From JBBKXR01 sp037969585 (GTDB taxonomy: Bacteria; Verrucomicrobiota; Verrucomicrobiia; Verrucomicrobiales; DEV007), in the NCBI GenBank assembly GCA_037969585.1, contig JBBKXR010000163.1, positions 1-64,000 on the forward strand: 64,000 nucleotides of DNA, read 5' to 3'. The notes under the pieces are model-generated. The model did not search any database. It was not told the origin of the DNA and was given only the letters and a program-made list of their open reading frames with translations. Made by a program: the position numbers and the translations under genes. Positions 44,337-53,960 of the stretch are shown here, in pieces; within the stretch, counting starts at the first letter, position 1, and each line of letters starts with the position of its first letter.

Positions 44337-46190
44337 ATGAGAATCAACAAGAGCACTTCTAAACGTGTGGCTGGCGCCTTTTTGGCTGTAGTCGCCGTTG
44401 CAGCTTTACTCCCCGGCATCGCATCCGCGCAGTCTATCGTGACCGACCCTCTGGGAACGGAATACTTGGTCGACGCCCTGCCGCCATCGATGCAGCGCGA
44501 CGTCATGCTGACCCAGGAAAATCTGGAACTCGGCACCACCAGCGAAGGCCCGCTTAAGGTTGACGGCTTGGGCCGAATTTATCTGACTACCGACGATCAA
44601 AGCAGTGGCCTCAGTCGCGATTCTCTGGTCGACAGCCTTCGTGGCGTGGTGCTCGTGACTCGCCCCGGCGACGTCCGTGCGGATGGTTGGCCTGGTGTGC
44701 AGGGTGTTTGGCACGACTTTGATGACTTTCCGCCTGAAGTTGGCGTGGTGCTTTCAGCCTACCTCAATCAGCCGGTGTCGCTGGCCTCGCTGGATGCGAT
44801 GCTTAAGGACGCCATTCGCGCCTACCGTGGCGGTGGTCGCCCCGTGGTCGATATCTCGTTGCCCGAACAGGACATCACCTCCGGTGTAGTTCAGTTGGTG
44901 GTGGTCGAAGGTCGCCTCGGTCGTATTCGTGTTGAAGGCGTTGACGCCGAAGCCGAAGAGTACCTGCGCGGTCAAGTTCGCTTAAGGAAGGGCGATGTCC
45001 TCGATAGCGGTCAAATTTCCCGCGATCTGAACTGGCTCAACAAGAGCCCTTACCGCAAGGTCGACCTGATTTACGCACCGGGTTTTGAGTTCGGTGAGAC
45101 TGACATCATTCTCCGTGCTCTGGAAAGTGATCCTGTGTTTTTCTACCTCGGCTACGAAGACTCGGGCACCGAGCAACTTGGAACGGACCGGATGATCTTC
45201 GGTGCCAACTGGGGAAATGCTTTCGGCCCCGACCAATCGCTGAGCTATCAGCTGACCAGCGACTTTGAGTTCGATCGCGTCCGGGGTCACTCGGTTGTCT
45301 ACACGGGTCCTAACCGCCTGCAGCATTACGTGACCTTGTTGGCCTCTTATGTTGATGTGAATACCACCATCCCGGTGCAGGACACCTCGATCGCCATCGG
45401 CGGAGAGAACTATCAGTTCAGTGGCCGTTACGCAGTTCCTCTGTCTTGGGCACCGCTCGGCCAGACTCACGAGATGCAGTTTGGTTTCGACTTTAAGTCG
45501 AGCAACAACAATCTCGAATTCGGCGGCGAAGAAGTGTTCGACACGACGACGCAGATCTTCCAGATTTCGGCAGGTTACAACGTGCTCGTGCAAGACAGCT
45601 TGGGTCTGACCAAGATCGAGGCCACTGGTTACTACAGCCCCGGCGGTCTGACCAGCTCCAACGAGGACGAAGCATTCCAGCAGGCTCGCAACGACGCTTC
45701 CTCGCAGTATCTTTACGGTATCATCCGTGCCGAGCGCCAACAGGTCTTGCCTGAAGGCTTCTCCCTGCGTCTGAAAGGTAGCTTGCAAGGGTCTGACGGT
45801 AACCTGCTTGCCAGTGAGCAGTTGGGTGCCGGTGGTTACGATTCGGTCCGCGGTTACGATCAGCGGGTTGCCCGTGGCGATAACGGTGTCGCTACCACGG
45901 TTGAGCTCTACACTCCTGCGACTTCGATCGGCGAGCACATGCGCTGGAAGAACGAAACTGACGAGTTGCGCTTCCTTGGTTTCCTCGACTTCGCCAATCT
46001 GTCGAATGTCGACCGCGTCGAAGACGAGCCGAGCAGCTTCACATTGCTCAGTGTCGGTGCCGGTCTTCGCTGGCGCTACAGCGACTGGTTCCGGGTTCGC
46101 CTCGACTACGGTATCCCACTTGATACTTCAGGACTGGACGGAGTCGACGACAGTGGCCGTATCCACATCGGTGCCACGGCGAACTTCTAA
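44337..46190 (+). CDS. two-partner secretion outer-membrane transporter (TpsB, ShlB/FhaC-like)
   Basis: 617 residues. Signal peptide ends SAQ-SIV. Features in order: linker region, POTRA-type domains (about 130-200 with VSLASLDAMLKDAIRAYRGGGR, and about 200-275 with RIRVEGVDAEAEEYLRGQ), then a 16-strand-type beta barrel to the aromatic C-terminal ATANF. The conserved lid motif VRGY is at 504-507. TpsB proteins push long beta-helical TpsA proteins across the outer membrane. No TpsA gene is adjacent, so the substrate is elsewhere or the protein has another cargo. A strong terminator follows. Confidence 0.88.
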   Translation: MRINKSTSKRVAGAFLAVVAVAALLPGIASAQSIVTDPLGTEYLVDALPPSMQRDVMLTQENLELGTTSEGPLKVDGLGRIYLTTDDQSSGLSRDSLVDSLRGVVLVTRPGDVRADGWPGVQGVWHDFDDFPPEVGVVLSAYLNQPVSLASLDAMLKDAIRAYRGGGRPVVDISLPEQDITSGVVQLVVVEGRLGRIRVEGVDAEAEEYLRGQVRLRKGDVLDSGQISRDLNWLNKSPYRKVDLIYAPGFEFGETDIILRALESDPVFFYLGYEDSGTEQLGTDRMIFGANWGNAFGPDQSLSYQLTSDFEFDRVRGHSVVYTGPNRLQHYVTLLASYVDVNTTIPVQDTSIAIGGENYQFSGRYAVPLSWAPLGQTHEMQFGFDFKSSNNNLEFGGEEVFDTTTQIFQISAGYNVLVQDSLGLTKIEATGYYSPGGLTSSNEDEAFQQARNDASSQYLYGIIRAERQQVLPEGFSLRLKGSLQGSDGNLLASEQLGAGGYDSVRGYDQRVARGDNGVATTVELYTPATSIGEHMRWKNETDELRFLGFLDFANLSNVDRVEDEPSSFTLLSVGAGLRWRYSDWFRVRLDYGIPLDTSGLDGVDDSGRIHIGATANF

Positions 46191-46213
46191 TTCGACTTGA
46201 AATTAATTCTCAC

Positions 46214-46250
46214 AAAGACCCGTCAGCCTTGCAGGTTGGCGGGTCTTTTT
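46214..46250 (+). terminator. rho-independent terminator of the TpsB gene
   Basis: A stem of about 16 bp (46214-46229 with 46233-46248, two G-T pairs), a TGC loop and a T-run at 46246-46250, starting 24 bases after the stop. Confidence 0.88.
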
Positions 46251-46282
46251 GTGTCTGTGGAGGGTTATTCGGCGAGGGAAAT

Positions 46283-47182
46283 GTGACCAGCCAAGTTCAA
46301 ATTTTGTCGTTAGCCGCGGTGGCCGTTGCGGTGTCGTTTTGTGGCGGCTGTGTCGCACCGAAGGCAACTCTAATTGGACAGGATAAATCGTTTCAGCCGT
46401 ACGAAGAACTCTCGGTCGGCGGCCAATCAATGAGAAATTATGTTCTGCTGCGGACTGCCGCTGTGATTTCTGGAGAGGGGCTTGAGCTGAAGGAGTTTCG
46501 CAACAACTCTTTTTCGGCAGACGGCACGCCGCAGGAGGTCTCCGCCAAGGTGTACTTCAAGCCTGGAGTAAAAAAAATCGCCATGGGCTCTGCCGCGGCC
46601 GTTGATCGCCGCGGCTATCTCGTTACCGCCGCGCACTGTATCGAGGAGGGTGGTATAGAAGTGGATGTCTTCTTGATGTTCTCCAGATCCAAGGCGCTTC
46701 AAGTCCTCAAAAAGGCGAGGATCGTGTGGAGCGGTCGAGACCCATCCGGCAATGGACTCGATTTCGCTGTACTGAAAATCGCAAGTCCCTTGAACTACGT
46801 TTTCGAATGGGGACCCATGCCTGAAAATGACGAATCGGTGCTGGGCGTTGGTGTTAGCAATGAAGCGGATTCTACAGCGCTTAGCATAATGGCAGCTTTC
46901 GGAGGAAGGGTGCTTACTACCTATGAACGCCAGAAGTCCGGAGTCAAAAGTGCGATAATTTGCCACGACTGCCCACTGCGCGAAGGCAACAGCGGAGGGC
47001 CGCTCATCAATCGAGAGGGGCAGCTGTTGGGTGCCAATTTTGCGGTGTATAGATCAGTTGAATCGTTCGTGATGGGATACAAGCATGGTAGCTACGCGGC
47101 TCGGCCCGATGCCGAGTGGCTGGCGGAATTGATCGAGCAGGACTATGCTGCGCTCACCGGAAAAATGGGCCGCAATCCGTAG
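46283..47182 (+). CDS. exported trypsin-like serine protease
   Basis: 299 residues from GTG 46283, chosen because GAGGGA lies a few bases upstream and because the overlapping ATG at 46281 runs straight into a stop. A hydrophobic leader ends in FCGGC, a possible but imperfect lipobox. The catalytic triad is visible: GYLVTAAHC (His), LDFAVLKI (Asp), REGNSGGPLI (Ser). The extra N-terminal 80 residues before the protease domain are of unknown fold. Probably degrades or processes proteins in the periplasm or at the outer membrane. There is no PDZ domain, so it is not DegP-like. Confidence 0.86.
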   Translation: MTSQVQILSLAAVAVAVSFCGGCVAPKATLIGQDKSFQPYEELSVGGQSMRNYVLLRTAAVISGEGLELKEFRNNSFSADGTPQEVSAKVYFKPGVKKIAMGSAAAVDRRGYLVTAAHCIEEGGIEVDVFLMFSRSKALQVLKKARIVWSGRDPSGNGLDFAVLKIASPLNYVFEWGPMPENDESVLGVGVSNEADSTALSIMAAFGGRVLTTYERQKSGVKSAIICHDCPLREGNSGGPLINREGQLLGANFAVYRSVESFVMGYKHGSYAARPDAEWLAELIEQDYAALTGKMGRNP

Positions 47183-47254
47183 AGGCATTGGTGGGGTCAT
47201 CAAAGTGGTTCGTGGTGCCGGGAAAATCCCGGCTTGTCGATTTCGGCGTGGCAG

Positions 47255-48838
47255 ATGAAAGTCTTGGCTATGATGACAATCTGCCTGGCTCGATTTTTGA
47301 AATGCTGCGCCCTTGTTGTCGCGGTGTATTCGCTAATTTTGGCGTCATCGCAACCCTGCCGGGCGGCGGATGCAATGCCAAACATCGTGCTTATTCTCGT
47401 CGATGACCTCGGCTGGACGGACGTCGGCTGTTTTGGCAATTCGTGGGTCGAGACGCCAGCTATTGATCGACTCGCGGCTGATGGTGTTCGCTTTACTGAG
47501 TTCTACGCCAATGGAGCGGTTTGCTCACCGACGCGCGCGGCGCTGCAATCGGGGCAGTATCAGAATCGCTTCGCACTGACCGCGCACATACCGGGGCACT
47601 GGCGACCCTTTGAAAAGGTAAGGCAACCGTCGAACGCCCAGTTCATGCCCGGGGAGATTGTCACCATTGCAGAGGCTCTGAAACAGGGAGGTTATCGAAC
47701 GGGCTACTTCGGTAAATGGCATCTCGGCTCGAAGCCGGAGCATCTACCCCAGGCGCAGGGTTACGATCGGGTGACGCTGATCGGCGGCAGTCATTTCTTT
47801 CCCGGCTTTCGCACCCAGCCGAAGCAAGAACTCGAGCGGGGCACCTACCAAACCGAGTTTATCGCCGACGAGGTTGATGATTATCTCGAGGCTGAAGCCA
47901 AGCAGGAAGCGCCGTTCTTTGCCATGGTATCGCCGTTCGCGGTGCATATTCCGCTGCAGGCGCAGGCTGCGAAGATCGCCAAGTACGAAAACAAGCCGCG
48001 CCCGGATGGAATGATCATGCACCCGGTGTATGCGGCGATGGTCGAGCACGTCGACGATCTGGTTGGCCGAATTGTCGGCAAAATCGATGAGCTGGGAGTT
48101 GCTGAAAACACCATGGTCATTTTTACCTCCGACAATGGCGGGCTCTACACTCGCTACGACGGACAGGGCCACATCGTTACCAGCAACGCACCGCTGCGCG
48201 ACGAGAAGGGAGCTCCCTATGAAGGAGGTGTTCGCATCCCAACCATCGTGCGTTTTCCGGGTGTGGCGAAGGGCGGCGATGTCTGCTCGGAACCCACTAT
48301 GAGCATGGATTTCTATCCGACTCTGCTCGAAGCGGCAGGCATCGAAGTGCCTGCGGCAGATGGGCAGGCGCAAATGCTCGACGGTATGAGTCTCTTGCCA
48401 TTGCTCAAGGATCCGTCAGCTACGTTGAAGCGCGAGGCGATCTATTGGCACTACCCACACTATCACCATTCGCGGCCGAGCAGTTCGGTGCGCGCGGGAA
48501 AATACAAGCTGATTCATTTCTACGACGATGATTTGGTCGAACTCTATGACCTGGAGACTGACATAGGTGAAGCTCACGACCTTGCCGCCAAACGCCCGGA
48601 CGAAGCGGGGCGGATCAAAGGCCTGCTCGATGCGTGGCGCGAGGACACCGGATCGCTGGCGCCTCAGTGGAATGATCGTTATCGGGCCGACCGCGCTGCC
48701 GAGTGGTGGAGCAAAATGGAGCTTGTTCCCATCGATTTACCGGCGACGCGTGAGTCGATTCTGAGCCTGCCTTTCGACGGCCCGCCGGTGGCAGCCAAGC
48801 CCAAAGCGGCAGCGAAACCGTCGACTCCTCAGAAATAG
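47255..48838 (+). CDS. exported sulfatase (arylsulfatase A type, S1)
   Basis: 527 residues from ATG 47255 (an ATG at 47270 is also possible). Leader LKCCALVVAVYSLIL...CRAADAM. Core: LVDDLGWTDVG, formylglycine signature GAVCSPTRAALQSGQY (Cys90), GYFGKWHLGS, TSDNGGLYTRYDG, AIYWHYPHYHH (a variable-region pattern seen in PVC sulfatases), YDLETDIGEAHDL. An Ala/Pro/Lys-rich tail (PPVAAKPKAAAKPS) follows. Hydrolyses sulfate esters in the periplasm, probably on polysaccharide. Lone gene after the protease. Confidence 0.93.
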   Translation: MKVLAMMTICLARFLKCCALVVAVYSLILASSQPCRAADAMPNIVLILVDDLGWTDVGCFGNSWVETPAIDRLAADGVRFTEFYANGAVCSPTRAALQSGQYQNRFALTAHIPGHWRPFEKVRQPSNAQFMPGEIVTIAEALKQGGYRTGYFGKWHLGSKPEHLPQAQGYDRVTLIGGSHFFPGFRTQPKQELERGTYQTEFIADEVDDYLEAEAKQEAPFFAMVSPFAVHIPLQAQAAKIAKYENKPRPDGMIMHPVYAAMVEHVDDLVGRIVGKIDELGVAENTMVIFTSDNGGLYTRYDGQGHIVTSNAPLRDEKGAPYEGGVRIPTIVRFPGVAKGGDVCSEPTMSMDFYPTLLEAAGIEVPAADGQAQMLDGMSLLPLLKDPSATLKREAIYWHYPHYHHSRPSSSVRAGKYKLIHFYDDDLVELYDLETDIGEAHDLAAKRPDEAGRIKGLLDAWREDTGSLAPQWNDRYRADRAAEWWSKMELVPIDLPATRESILSLPFDGPPVAAKPKAAAKPSTPQK

Positions 48839-48934
48839 CGGACGTTCCCGCGAGGCGGCTGCGGCGAAATTCCTTTTGCGTGACCGCCGATTCTCGGTCA
48901 GAATGGCGCAGATTTCGGTAAATCGCTTTTCACT

Positions 48935-49261
48935 ATGTACATTCCCGATCCAAATCGTCTCGTCTACTGGGCGAACATCGAGTTCAGCTACGATGAGGGA
49001 TCAAAGTACCACGGTGAGTTTGAGGGCGGTTTTGTCTATGCATTCGTGCAGGCACTCGATGTCCGTGATGCGCTCGAGCAGTTTCAGCTGGAGTTTGCCG
49101 GCCGCAAGTTAGGCATGCGCATGGTCGAGTTCATCACCCTCTACGCCGAAGTGCCGTGGCAAACCGATGAGGACCAGGAGCATTTCGACCGCATCGCCGC
49201 GTCGGCTGCCTCATCCGAAGAAGTTGTGTTCGACAGCTTCGACGTTTACGAGCGGCGGTAG
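48935..49261 (+). CDS. small hypothetical protein
   Basis: 108 residues, no signal peptide or transmembrane helix. Aromatic-rich N-terminal half (VYWANIEFSYDEGSKYHGEFEGGFVYAFVQ) and acidic C-terminus. Looks like a compact soluble alpha/beta domain. No family recognised. It lies between a sulfatase and a convergent lipoprotein gene. Confidence 0.7.
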   Translation: MYIPDPNRLVYWANIEFSYDEGSKYHGEFEGGFVYAFVQALDVRDALEQFQLEFAGRKLGMRMVEFITLYAEVPWQTDEDQEHFDRIAASAASSEEVVFDSFDVYERR

Positions 49262-49282
49262 GGGATTTGATTGTCCGAAATA

Positions 49283-50080
49283 TCAATTGCCGTCGATGAC
49301 GAGGGCATTTAGCAAATGCTCGTAGCTGGTGATGGTCGGCTCGAAAGAGTCGTTCGCCTGCGCGGTCAGCCAAGCTTCCACTTCGGCACACTCATCGCCT
49401 AGCGAGAAGAGCATTTTGCCTTGCGGAATGTCCGCGTAGATCGAATCAGGAAGGTCTGGATGGTGGATCTCGAAGCGACCGTTGATCGCGTATTTGCCAT
49501 CGTTGCTGAATCCCTGGGTGACCAGCACCAGCATATCGTTGTTGACGGGGGAGTCAGTAGGTCCCTGAACATAGGTGGTCAGGAACATCACCGCGTTGCC
49601 CCATGGAAATTCGACGTGGCGAAATTTGCCGTGAAAGCTACGACCGCCGTTTATCCAGGGGATTTCTCCAATCTGTCCTGACGTGAATTGACTGAAAGTC
49701 TCTGCATCTGTGTTTTTTCCCAACGCCAGAAATGTTGTCCATTCTTCAATCGATTCGCCAAAACCATCGTAGTAGTTCTCAGGGTGTTCGATGCTTACAA
49801 CATGCAGGGTGCCAGCAGCTGGAGTGAAATAGCGCGGATCTTTGTTGCGGAGGGGATGGATTCTTTTTACGTGGGTGGAGACACCCGACGACACATCAGG
49901 GGGAGACTGTGAAGATGGATAGTTGCCCATCAGCGTTTGGGGCTGGTGGACCACAAATTCTCCGATCTCAAGGCCCGACTCGTTCGGCAGTATTTCGACT
50001 CGCGGAATATTTTCGGTGGTCGAGCAGGAGCAGACGACTGCCCAAAGTAGTGTAAGCGGGAGGTTGTCGAAAACCTTCAT
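49283..50080 (-). CDS. putative lipoprotein of unknown function
   Basis: 265 residues. The leader MKVFDNLPLTLLWAVVCSCS has two lipobox-candidate cysteines near 17-19. The mature part has no repeats I recognise; beta-rich stretches include IGEFVVHQPQTLMGN and NAVMFLTTYVQG. The next gene on the same strand (esterase) starts downstream at 51011 and ends 13 bases before this start, so the two are probably co-transcribed. Confidence 0.72.
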   Translation of the reverse strand: MKVFDNLPLTLLWAVVCSCSTTENIPRVEILPNESGLEIGEFVVHQPQTLMGNYPSSQSPPDVSSGVSTHVKRIHPLRNKDPRYFTPAAGTLHVVSIEHPENYYDGFGESIEEWTTFLALGKNTDAETFSQFTSGQIGEIPWINGGRSFHGKFRHVEFPWGNAVMFLTTYVQGPTDSPVNNDMLVLVTQGFSNDGKYAINGRFEIHHPDLPDSIYADIPQGKMLFSLGDECAEVEAWLTAQANDSFEPTITSYEHLLNALVIDGN

Positions 50081-50093
50081 AGAGTAGCGATTT

Positions 50094-51011
50094 TTACTCA
50101 GCCGCCTTATCCAAACCCGTTGCGTGTAGCCAGTCGGCGCAAAGTTTTGGCCAGGAACCGACAGGCAGCTCTTTGTTCTTCATTATGCCGAAGCCGTGGC
50201 CACCTTCGGCGAAGGCGTGCATTTCCACCGGAACTTTGAGGCGCTGAAGTTCGAGGTAGAGACGGGCGCTGCTTGAGGCCCAATGGTCGTTGCTGGCGAC
50301 GGCGAGGAAAGTCGGCTGGCTGTTTTTATCAAAAGCCAACTCCGGTGAGAGTTTGTCGGGATCATTTTCATCGACGAGGTAGGCCGGATAAATCAGAACG
50401 CCGAAATCGGGGCGGCAGCTGACGTTGTCGATCGCCGGATCGAGCGGATAAGTGCGCTCCGGATCGCTCATCGCCATCGCCGCCAGATGACCGCCGGCCG
50501 AAAAGCCGAGGACGCCGATTCGCTGCGGGTCGATTTGCCATTTTTCGGCGTTGGTGCGCATCAGGCTGATCGCTCGCTGTGCGTCCTGCAGGGGAGCATG
50601 GTGTTTTTCAAGGCCTTCGCGGCGAGGCACTCGATACTTTAAAAGCACGGCGGTGAACCCCACTTCATTCAGCCAATTGCACACCGCCGAGCCTTCGTGC
50701 TCACTGGCGAGAATGCCGTAGCCGCCGCCGGGGCAGATAAGAATGGCCGCACCGTTGGACCTTTCCTTTGCTGCTGGGAACACCTGCAGAGTCGGGGCAC
50801 TGACATTTGAGGTGCGTTCGATACCGTCCTCTTTGTTTTTGCCGCCGATCTCAATCTTTTCCTCTGCGATGTCGCCCTTCTCGCCCGGAGCCTTGTCACT
50901 CCACAACAATATGGGTTCGTCCGGTGCGGCAACCATCGGAGCAGGAGCAATGGCAAGGATTGAGGCAGCAAGCAGTGCGGTTGAAGAGAATAAAATTCGG
51001 GATATAGCCAT
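50094..51011 (-). CDS. exported alpha/beta-hydrolase (esterase)
   Basis: 305 residues. Signal peptide ends near VAA-PDEP. The oxyanion motif ICPGGGYG and nucleophile GFSAGGH (Ser171) fit the BD-FAE/acetylxylan-esterase-like family; EGGHGFG gives the His and VASNDHW the acid. Probably removes acyl groups from sugars or xylan-like polymers outside the cytoplasm. It precedes the lipoprotein gene in an apparent operon. Confidence 0.87.
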   Translation of the reverse strand: MAISRILFSSTALLAASILAIAPAPMVAAPDEPILLWSDKAPGEKGDIAEEKIEIGGKNKEDGIERTSNVSAPTLQVFPAAKERSNGAAILICPGGGYGILASEHEGSAVCNWLNEVGFTAVLLKYRVPRREGLEKHHAPLQDAQRAISLMRTNAEKWQIDPQRIGVLGFSAGGHLAAMAMSDPERTYPLDPAIDNVSCRPDFGVLIYPAYLVDENDPDKLSPELAFDKNSQPTFLAVASNDHWASSSARLYLELQRLKVPVEMHAFAEGGHGFGIMKNKELPVGSWPKLCADWLHATGLDKAAE

Positions 51012-51208
51012 GCGCCTAAAGAATCAGGTTTTTCTTTCCGGAGCTACGCAATTTTGTAAGAGATTGGGGGACTTAGGAGTCTAAGCAGATGACGAAGCGA
51101 ACCCGAAAAGAATGAGCTCGAGGCTCGCTTCAGAGACGAAAATGGCAGGAAATCACCGTTTTTGACCGATTTATGGAAAAAATCGCAAAATTTGTGAACA
51201 TTTCGTGC

Positions 51209-51225
51209 TGTAAGATTGTCTTACA
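51209..51225. repeat. perfect inverted repeat upstream of the lipid gene block
   Basis: TGTAAGA, TTG, TCTTACA: 7-bp arms, 68 bases before the patatin gene's ATG 51294. It is the most symmetrical site in this 282-base gap between divergent genes and looks like a repressor operator; it could also form a hairpin. Confidence 0.45.
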
Positions 51226-51293
51226 ATATGACGGTATGCTTTAGTATAGGGGAGCACCGCTAAGATTTCCTCAAAGCCCAACCCAGAACGACG

Positions 51294-52406
51294 ATGCGAG
51301 AATTTTTCCAAATCAATGAGCGATCGAGCCGCCGCCGGTGGTTTCCGTGGCGTTTGTTGCCGTGGGGTAAAGGTGGTCGTGGAATAGGAAAATTGATGGC
51401 CGGCGAAATCGATACTCCGGATGGCCCGCTTTGTTGCGAAGGTTCGCCTCCGCGCCCCAGCGTCGGTCTGGCGCTTTCCTCCGGTGGAGCCAAAGGCCTT
51501 GCCCACATTGGTGTCATTCAGGTGCTCGAAGAAAACGGAATCGAAATTGATGCCGTTGCCGGAGCCAGCATGGGCGCCTACGTCGGGGCGATGTGGGCTG
51601 CCGGCCAGGATGGTAAAAAATTGGAATCGCTGGCAGCGGAGATGAAGACTTCCAAAGATTTGCTCGGTCTGGTCGATCCGGTGCTTCCGCCCCGGCGCGG
51701 GTTTATTCGCGGATCGAAAATTGAGGAGCGGTTGCGCGGCACCATCGGCGACATCACCTTCGAGGAACTGGTGCGTCCACTATCGGTCGTTGCAACCGAA
51801 CTCGACGGCTACCGTCGGGTAATTTTTGAAACTGGCGACGTGGCGTCGGCGGTTCGCGCCAGTCTATCGATTCCCGGTATTCTCACACCAACGTTTCGCG
51901 ACGGAGTCGAGTACATGGATGGTGGCGTCTGCGATCCCTTGCCGGTGGGCGTGCTGCGTAAGAAAGGTCTCGATGTGGTGATCGCGGTGAGTGTGATTCC
52001 TTCGCTGAAAGATCTCCCCGAAGAGGGACGGGAGCCTCTCGATCGGCTTGACCAACGGTTTCCGTCCTGGTGGCGGCGTGGCTTGTCGTGGTTCAATCAC
52101 AAGGCCAATTACTTTGCTAAGGGCAACCTGTTCGACATCCTTCGCGGTGCGGCGTTCGGATCGCAATTGCGTCTCGCGGAAGCCAGCGCGGCGAAGGCTG
52201 ACGTGTTGATTCGTCCGGTGACAACGCACTGCCGCTGGCACGATTACACCGCCTGGCGCGAGTACATTGACGTCGGCCGCCGTGCTGCTGAGGAGGCGTT
52301 GCCGCAGATTCGCGCACTGATCACGGCTGCCGGGTCGAAAAATAAATCTGAGCACCACTCGCCAGCACCAGGCGAGCGGTTAGCCGAAATCGAAAAAGTG
52401 CATTAG
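51294..52406 (+). CDS. patatin-like phospholipase (lipid acyl hydrolase)
   Basis: 370 residues from ATG 51294. A second ATG at 51396 (MAGEIDTPDG) has AGGAA five bases upstream and may be the true start, giving 336 residues. The Ser/Asp dyad is clear: GLALSSGGAKGLAHIG, GASMG (Ser92), EYMDGGVCDPLP. The N-terminal extension of the longer form is Arg/Trp-rich. It releases fatty acids from phospholipids or neutral lipids, either inside the cell or at the membrane (no signal peptide). It begins the beta-oxidation block. Confidence 0.9.
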   Translation: MREFFQINERSSRRRWFPWRLLPWGKGGRGIGKLMAGEIDTPDGPLCCEGSPPRPSVGLALSSGGAKGLAHIGVIQVLEENGIEIDAVAGASMGAYVGAMWAAGQDGKKLESLAAEMKTSKDLLGLVDPVLPPRRGFIRGSKIEERLRGTIGDITFEELVRPLSVVATELDGYRRVIFETGDVASAVRASLSIPGILTPTFRDGVEYMDGGVCDPLPVGVLRKKGLDVVIAVSVIPSLKDLPEEGREPLDRLDQRFPSWWRRGLSWFNHKANYFAKGNLFDILRGAAFGSQLRLAEASAAKADVLIRPVTTHCRWHDYTAWREYIDVGRRAAEEALPQIRALITAAGSKNKSEHHSPAPGERLAEIEKVH

Positions 52407-52426
52407 TCGCCTTACCGGAGTCCGTC

Positions 52427-53956
52427 ATGAAACCAAAAATCTTCACCGCACCGCTAACCCGCGAATGGGATTCGTTGGACGAGAGATCGTTGCGTCGACT
52501 TCAGTTACGCAAATTGCGCCGCTTTCTCGGACGTGAGGTGTTGCCGTTTTCCAAACACTATCGCGAGTTGTTTGCTGAGCACGGTATCAAAGCTGATGAT
52601 CTGCGCGAATGGAGCGACCTGGCGCGGCTGCCGTTCACCTCAAAACGCGACCTGCTAGGTCCCAAAGGCGAGCCGATGCCGACTCGCGATTTCGTCATCG
52701 CACCGGATGAGGACGTTCTCAAGCGCCGACTGTCGACCATTGCCAGAGCGTTGGTGTGTGGCCCGACCCGGGCGAAGCAGAAGCTCGCGGATGAGTATCG
52801 TCCCTTGCTGATGACCAGCACAACGGGTCGGTCGAGCGACCCCGTGCCATTTTTCTATACCAACCACGATCTTGAAAACCTGAAGACCACCGGGCGACGG
52901 TTGATGGAGATCTGCGATTCAAAAGCAGAATATCGACATCTCAATCTATTCCCGTACGCGCCGCATCTAGCCTTCTGGCAAATGCACTACGCCGGTCTGG
53001 GATTTACCACTTTTTGTCTGAGTAGCGGTGGCGGGAAAGTCATGGGAACCGAAGGCAATGTGCGTATGTTAGACAAGATTAAGCCCGATGCGTTGATCGG
53101 CATGCCGACGTTTATCTACCATGTCCTGGCCGAGGCAGTGAATGCCGGCCTGCGTGTCGATACGCTGAAGAAAGTCGTGCTCGGTGGCGAGAAGGTGCCT
53201 GACGGCATGCGTCGCAAGTTGCGTGCATTGTGCGCCGAACTTGGTTCGACAAGCGTCGACGTCATGGCAACCTACGGCTTTACCGAAGCGAAGATGGCGT
53301 GGCCGGAATGCCCAGCGCTCGATGGCGGGGAGCCGAGTGGTTATCATTTGTATCCCGACCTGGGCATCATTGAAGTGATCGATCCCGACAGCGGACAGCC
53401 GGTCGCCGACGGACAGCCGGGTGAGATCGTTTTCACCCCGCTCGACAGCCGAGGTTCGATGGTCATTCGCTATCGTACCGGCGATCACATCAGCGGTGGA
53501 CTGGTCTTTGATCGATGCCCGTACTGCGGTCGGCAATCACCGCGCCTGATCGGCCGCATCTCGCGGGTGTCCGATATTCGACGCCTGCACATCGACAAAA
53601 TCAAAGGTACCTTGGTCAATTTCAACGACCTCGAACACATCCTCGACGATATGGACGAGATTGGTGCCTGGCAGATCGAGATCCGGAAACGCAACGACGA
53701 TCCATTGGAGTGCGACGAATTGGTGGTGCACATCGACCCGGCACCGACGGCGGATCACGAATCGCTGCGCCGCCGCGTTGAAAAACGATTCATCAAGGCG
53801 ACCGAGATTCGGCCAAACCGAATCGAATTTCACGACGCGGAAACGCTCCGTGATCTGCAGGGAGTCGGCGTGGCTATGAAGGAAGAAAAGGTCGTCGACC
53901 ACCGCAAACAAGTCAGTGACAGCACTGGTATTTCTGAGCCAGCCATTTCAAATTAG
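52427..53956 (+). CDS. phenylacetate-CoA-ligase-like (PaaK-family) AMP-forming acyl-CoA ligase
   Basis: 509 residues, SD GGAG at 6 nt before the ATG. Family landmarks: MTSTTGRSSDPVPF (nucleotide loop), VLGGEKVPDGM, MATYGFTEAKMAWPE, CPYCGRQSPRLIGRISRV, and the C-terminal KIKGTLVNFNDLEHILD. PaaK-type ligases activate phenylacetate or other aromatic/aliphatic acids to CoA thioesters. Its position after a patatin lipase and before thiolase and FadB/J suggests it activates fatty acids here in place of FadD. An aromatic acid remains possible. Confidence 0.86.
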   Translation: MKPKIFTAPLTREWDSLDERSLRRLQLRKLRRFLGREVLPFSKHYRELFAEHGIKADDLREWSDLARLPFTSKRDLLGPKGEPMPTRDFVIAPDEDVLKRRLSTIARALVCGPTRAKQKLADEYRPLLMTSTTGRSSDPVPFFYTNHDLENLKTTGRRLMEICDSKAEYRHLNLFPYAPHLAFWQMHYAGLGFTTFCLSSGGGKVMGTEGNVRMLDKIKPDALIGMPTFIYHVLAEAVNAGLRVDTLKKVVLGGEKVPDGMRRKLRALCAELGSTSVDVMATYGFTEAKMAWPECPALDGGEPSGYHLYPDLGIIEVIDPDSGQPVADGQPGEIVFTPLDSRGSMVIRYRTGDHISGGLVFDRCPYCGRQSPRLIGRISRVSDIRRLHIDKIKGTLVNFNDLEHILDDMDEIGAWQIEIRKRNDDPLECDELVVHIDPAPTADHESLRRRVEKRFIKATEIRPNRIEFHDAETLRDLQGVGVAMKEEKVVDHRKQVSDSTGISEPAISN

Positions 53957-53960
53957 GACA

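Noticed and set aside
44982..45938. 318-codon minus-strand ORF
   Set aside because: Antisense to the TpsB gene; no recognisable domain.
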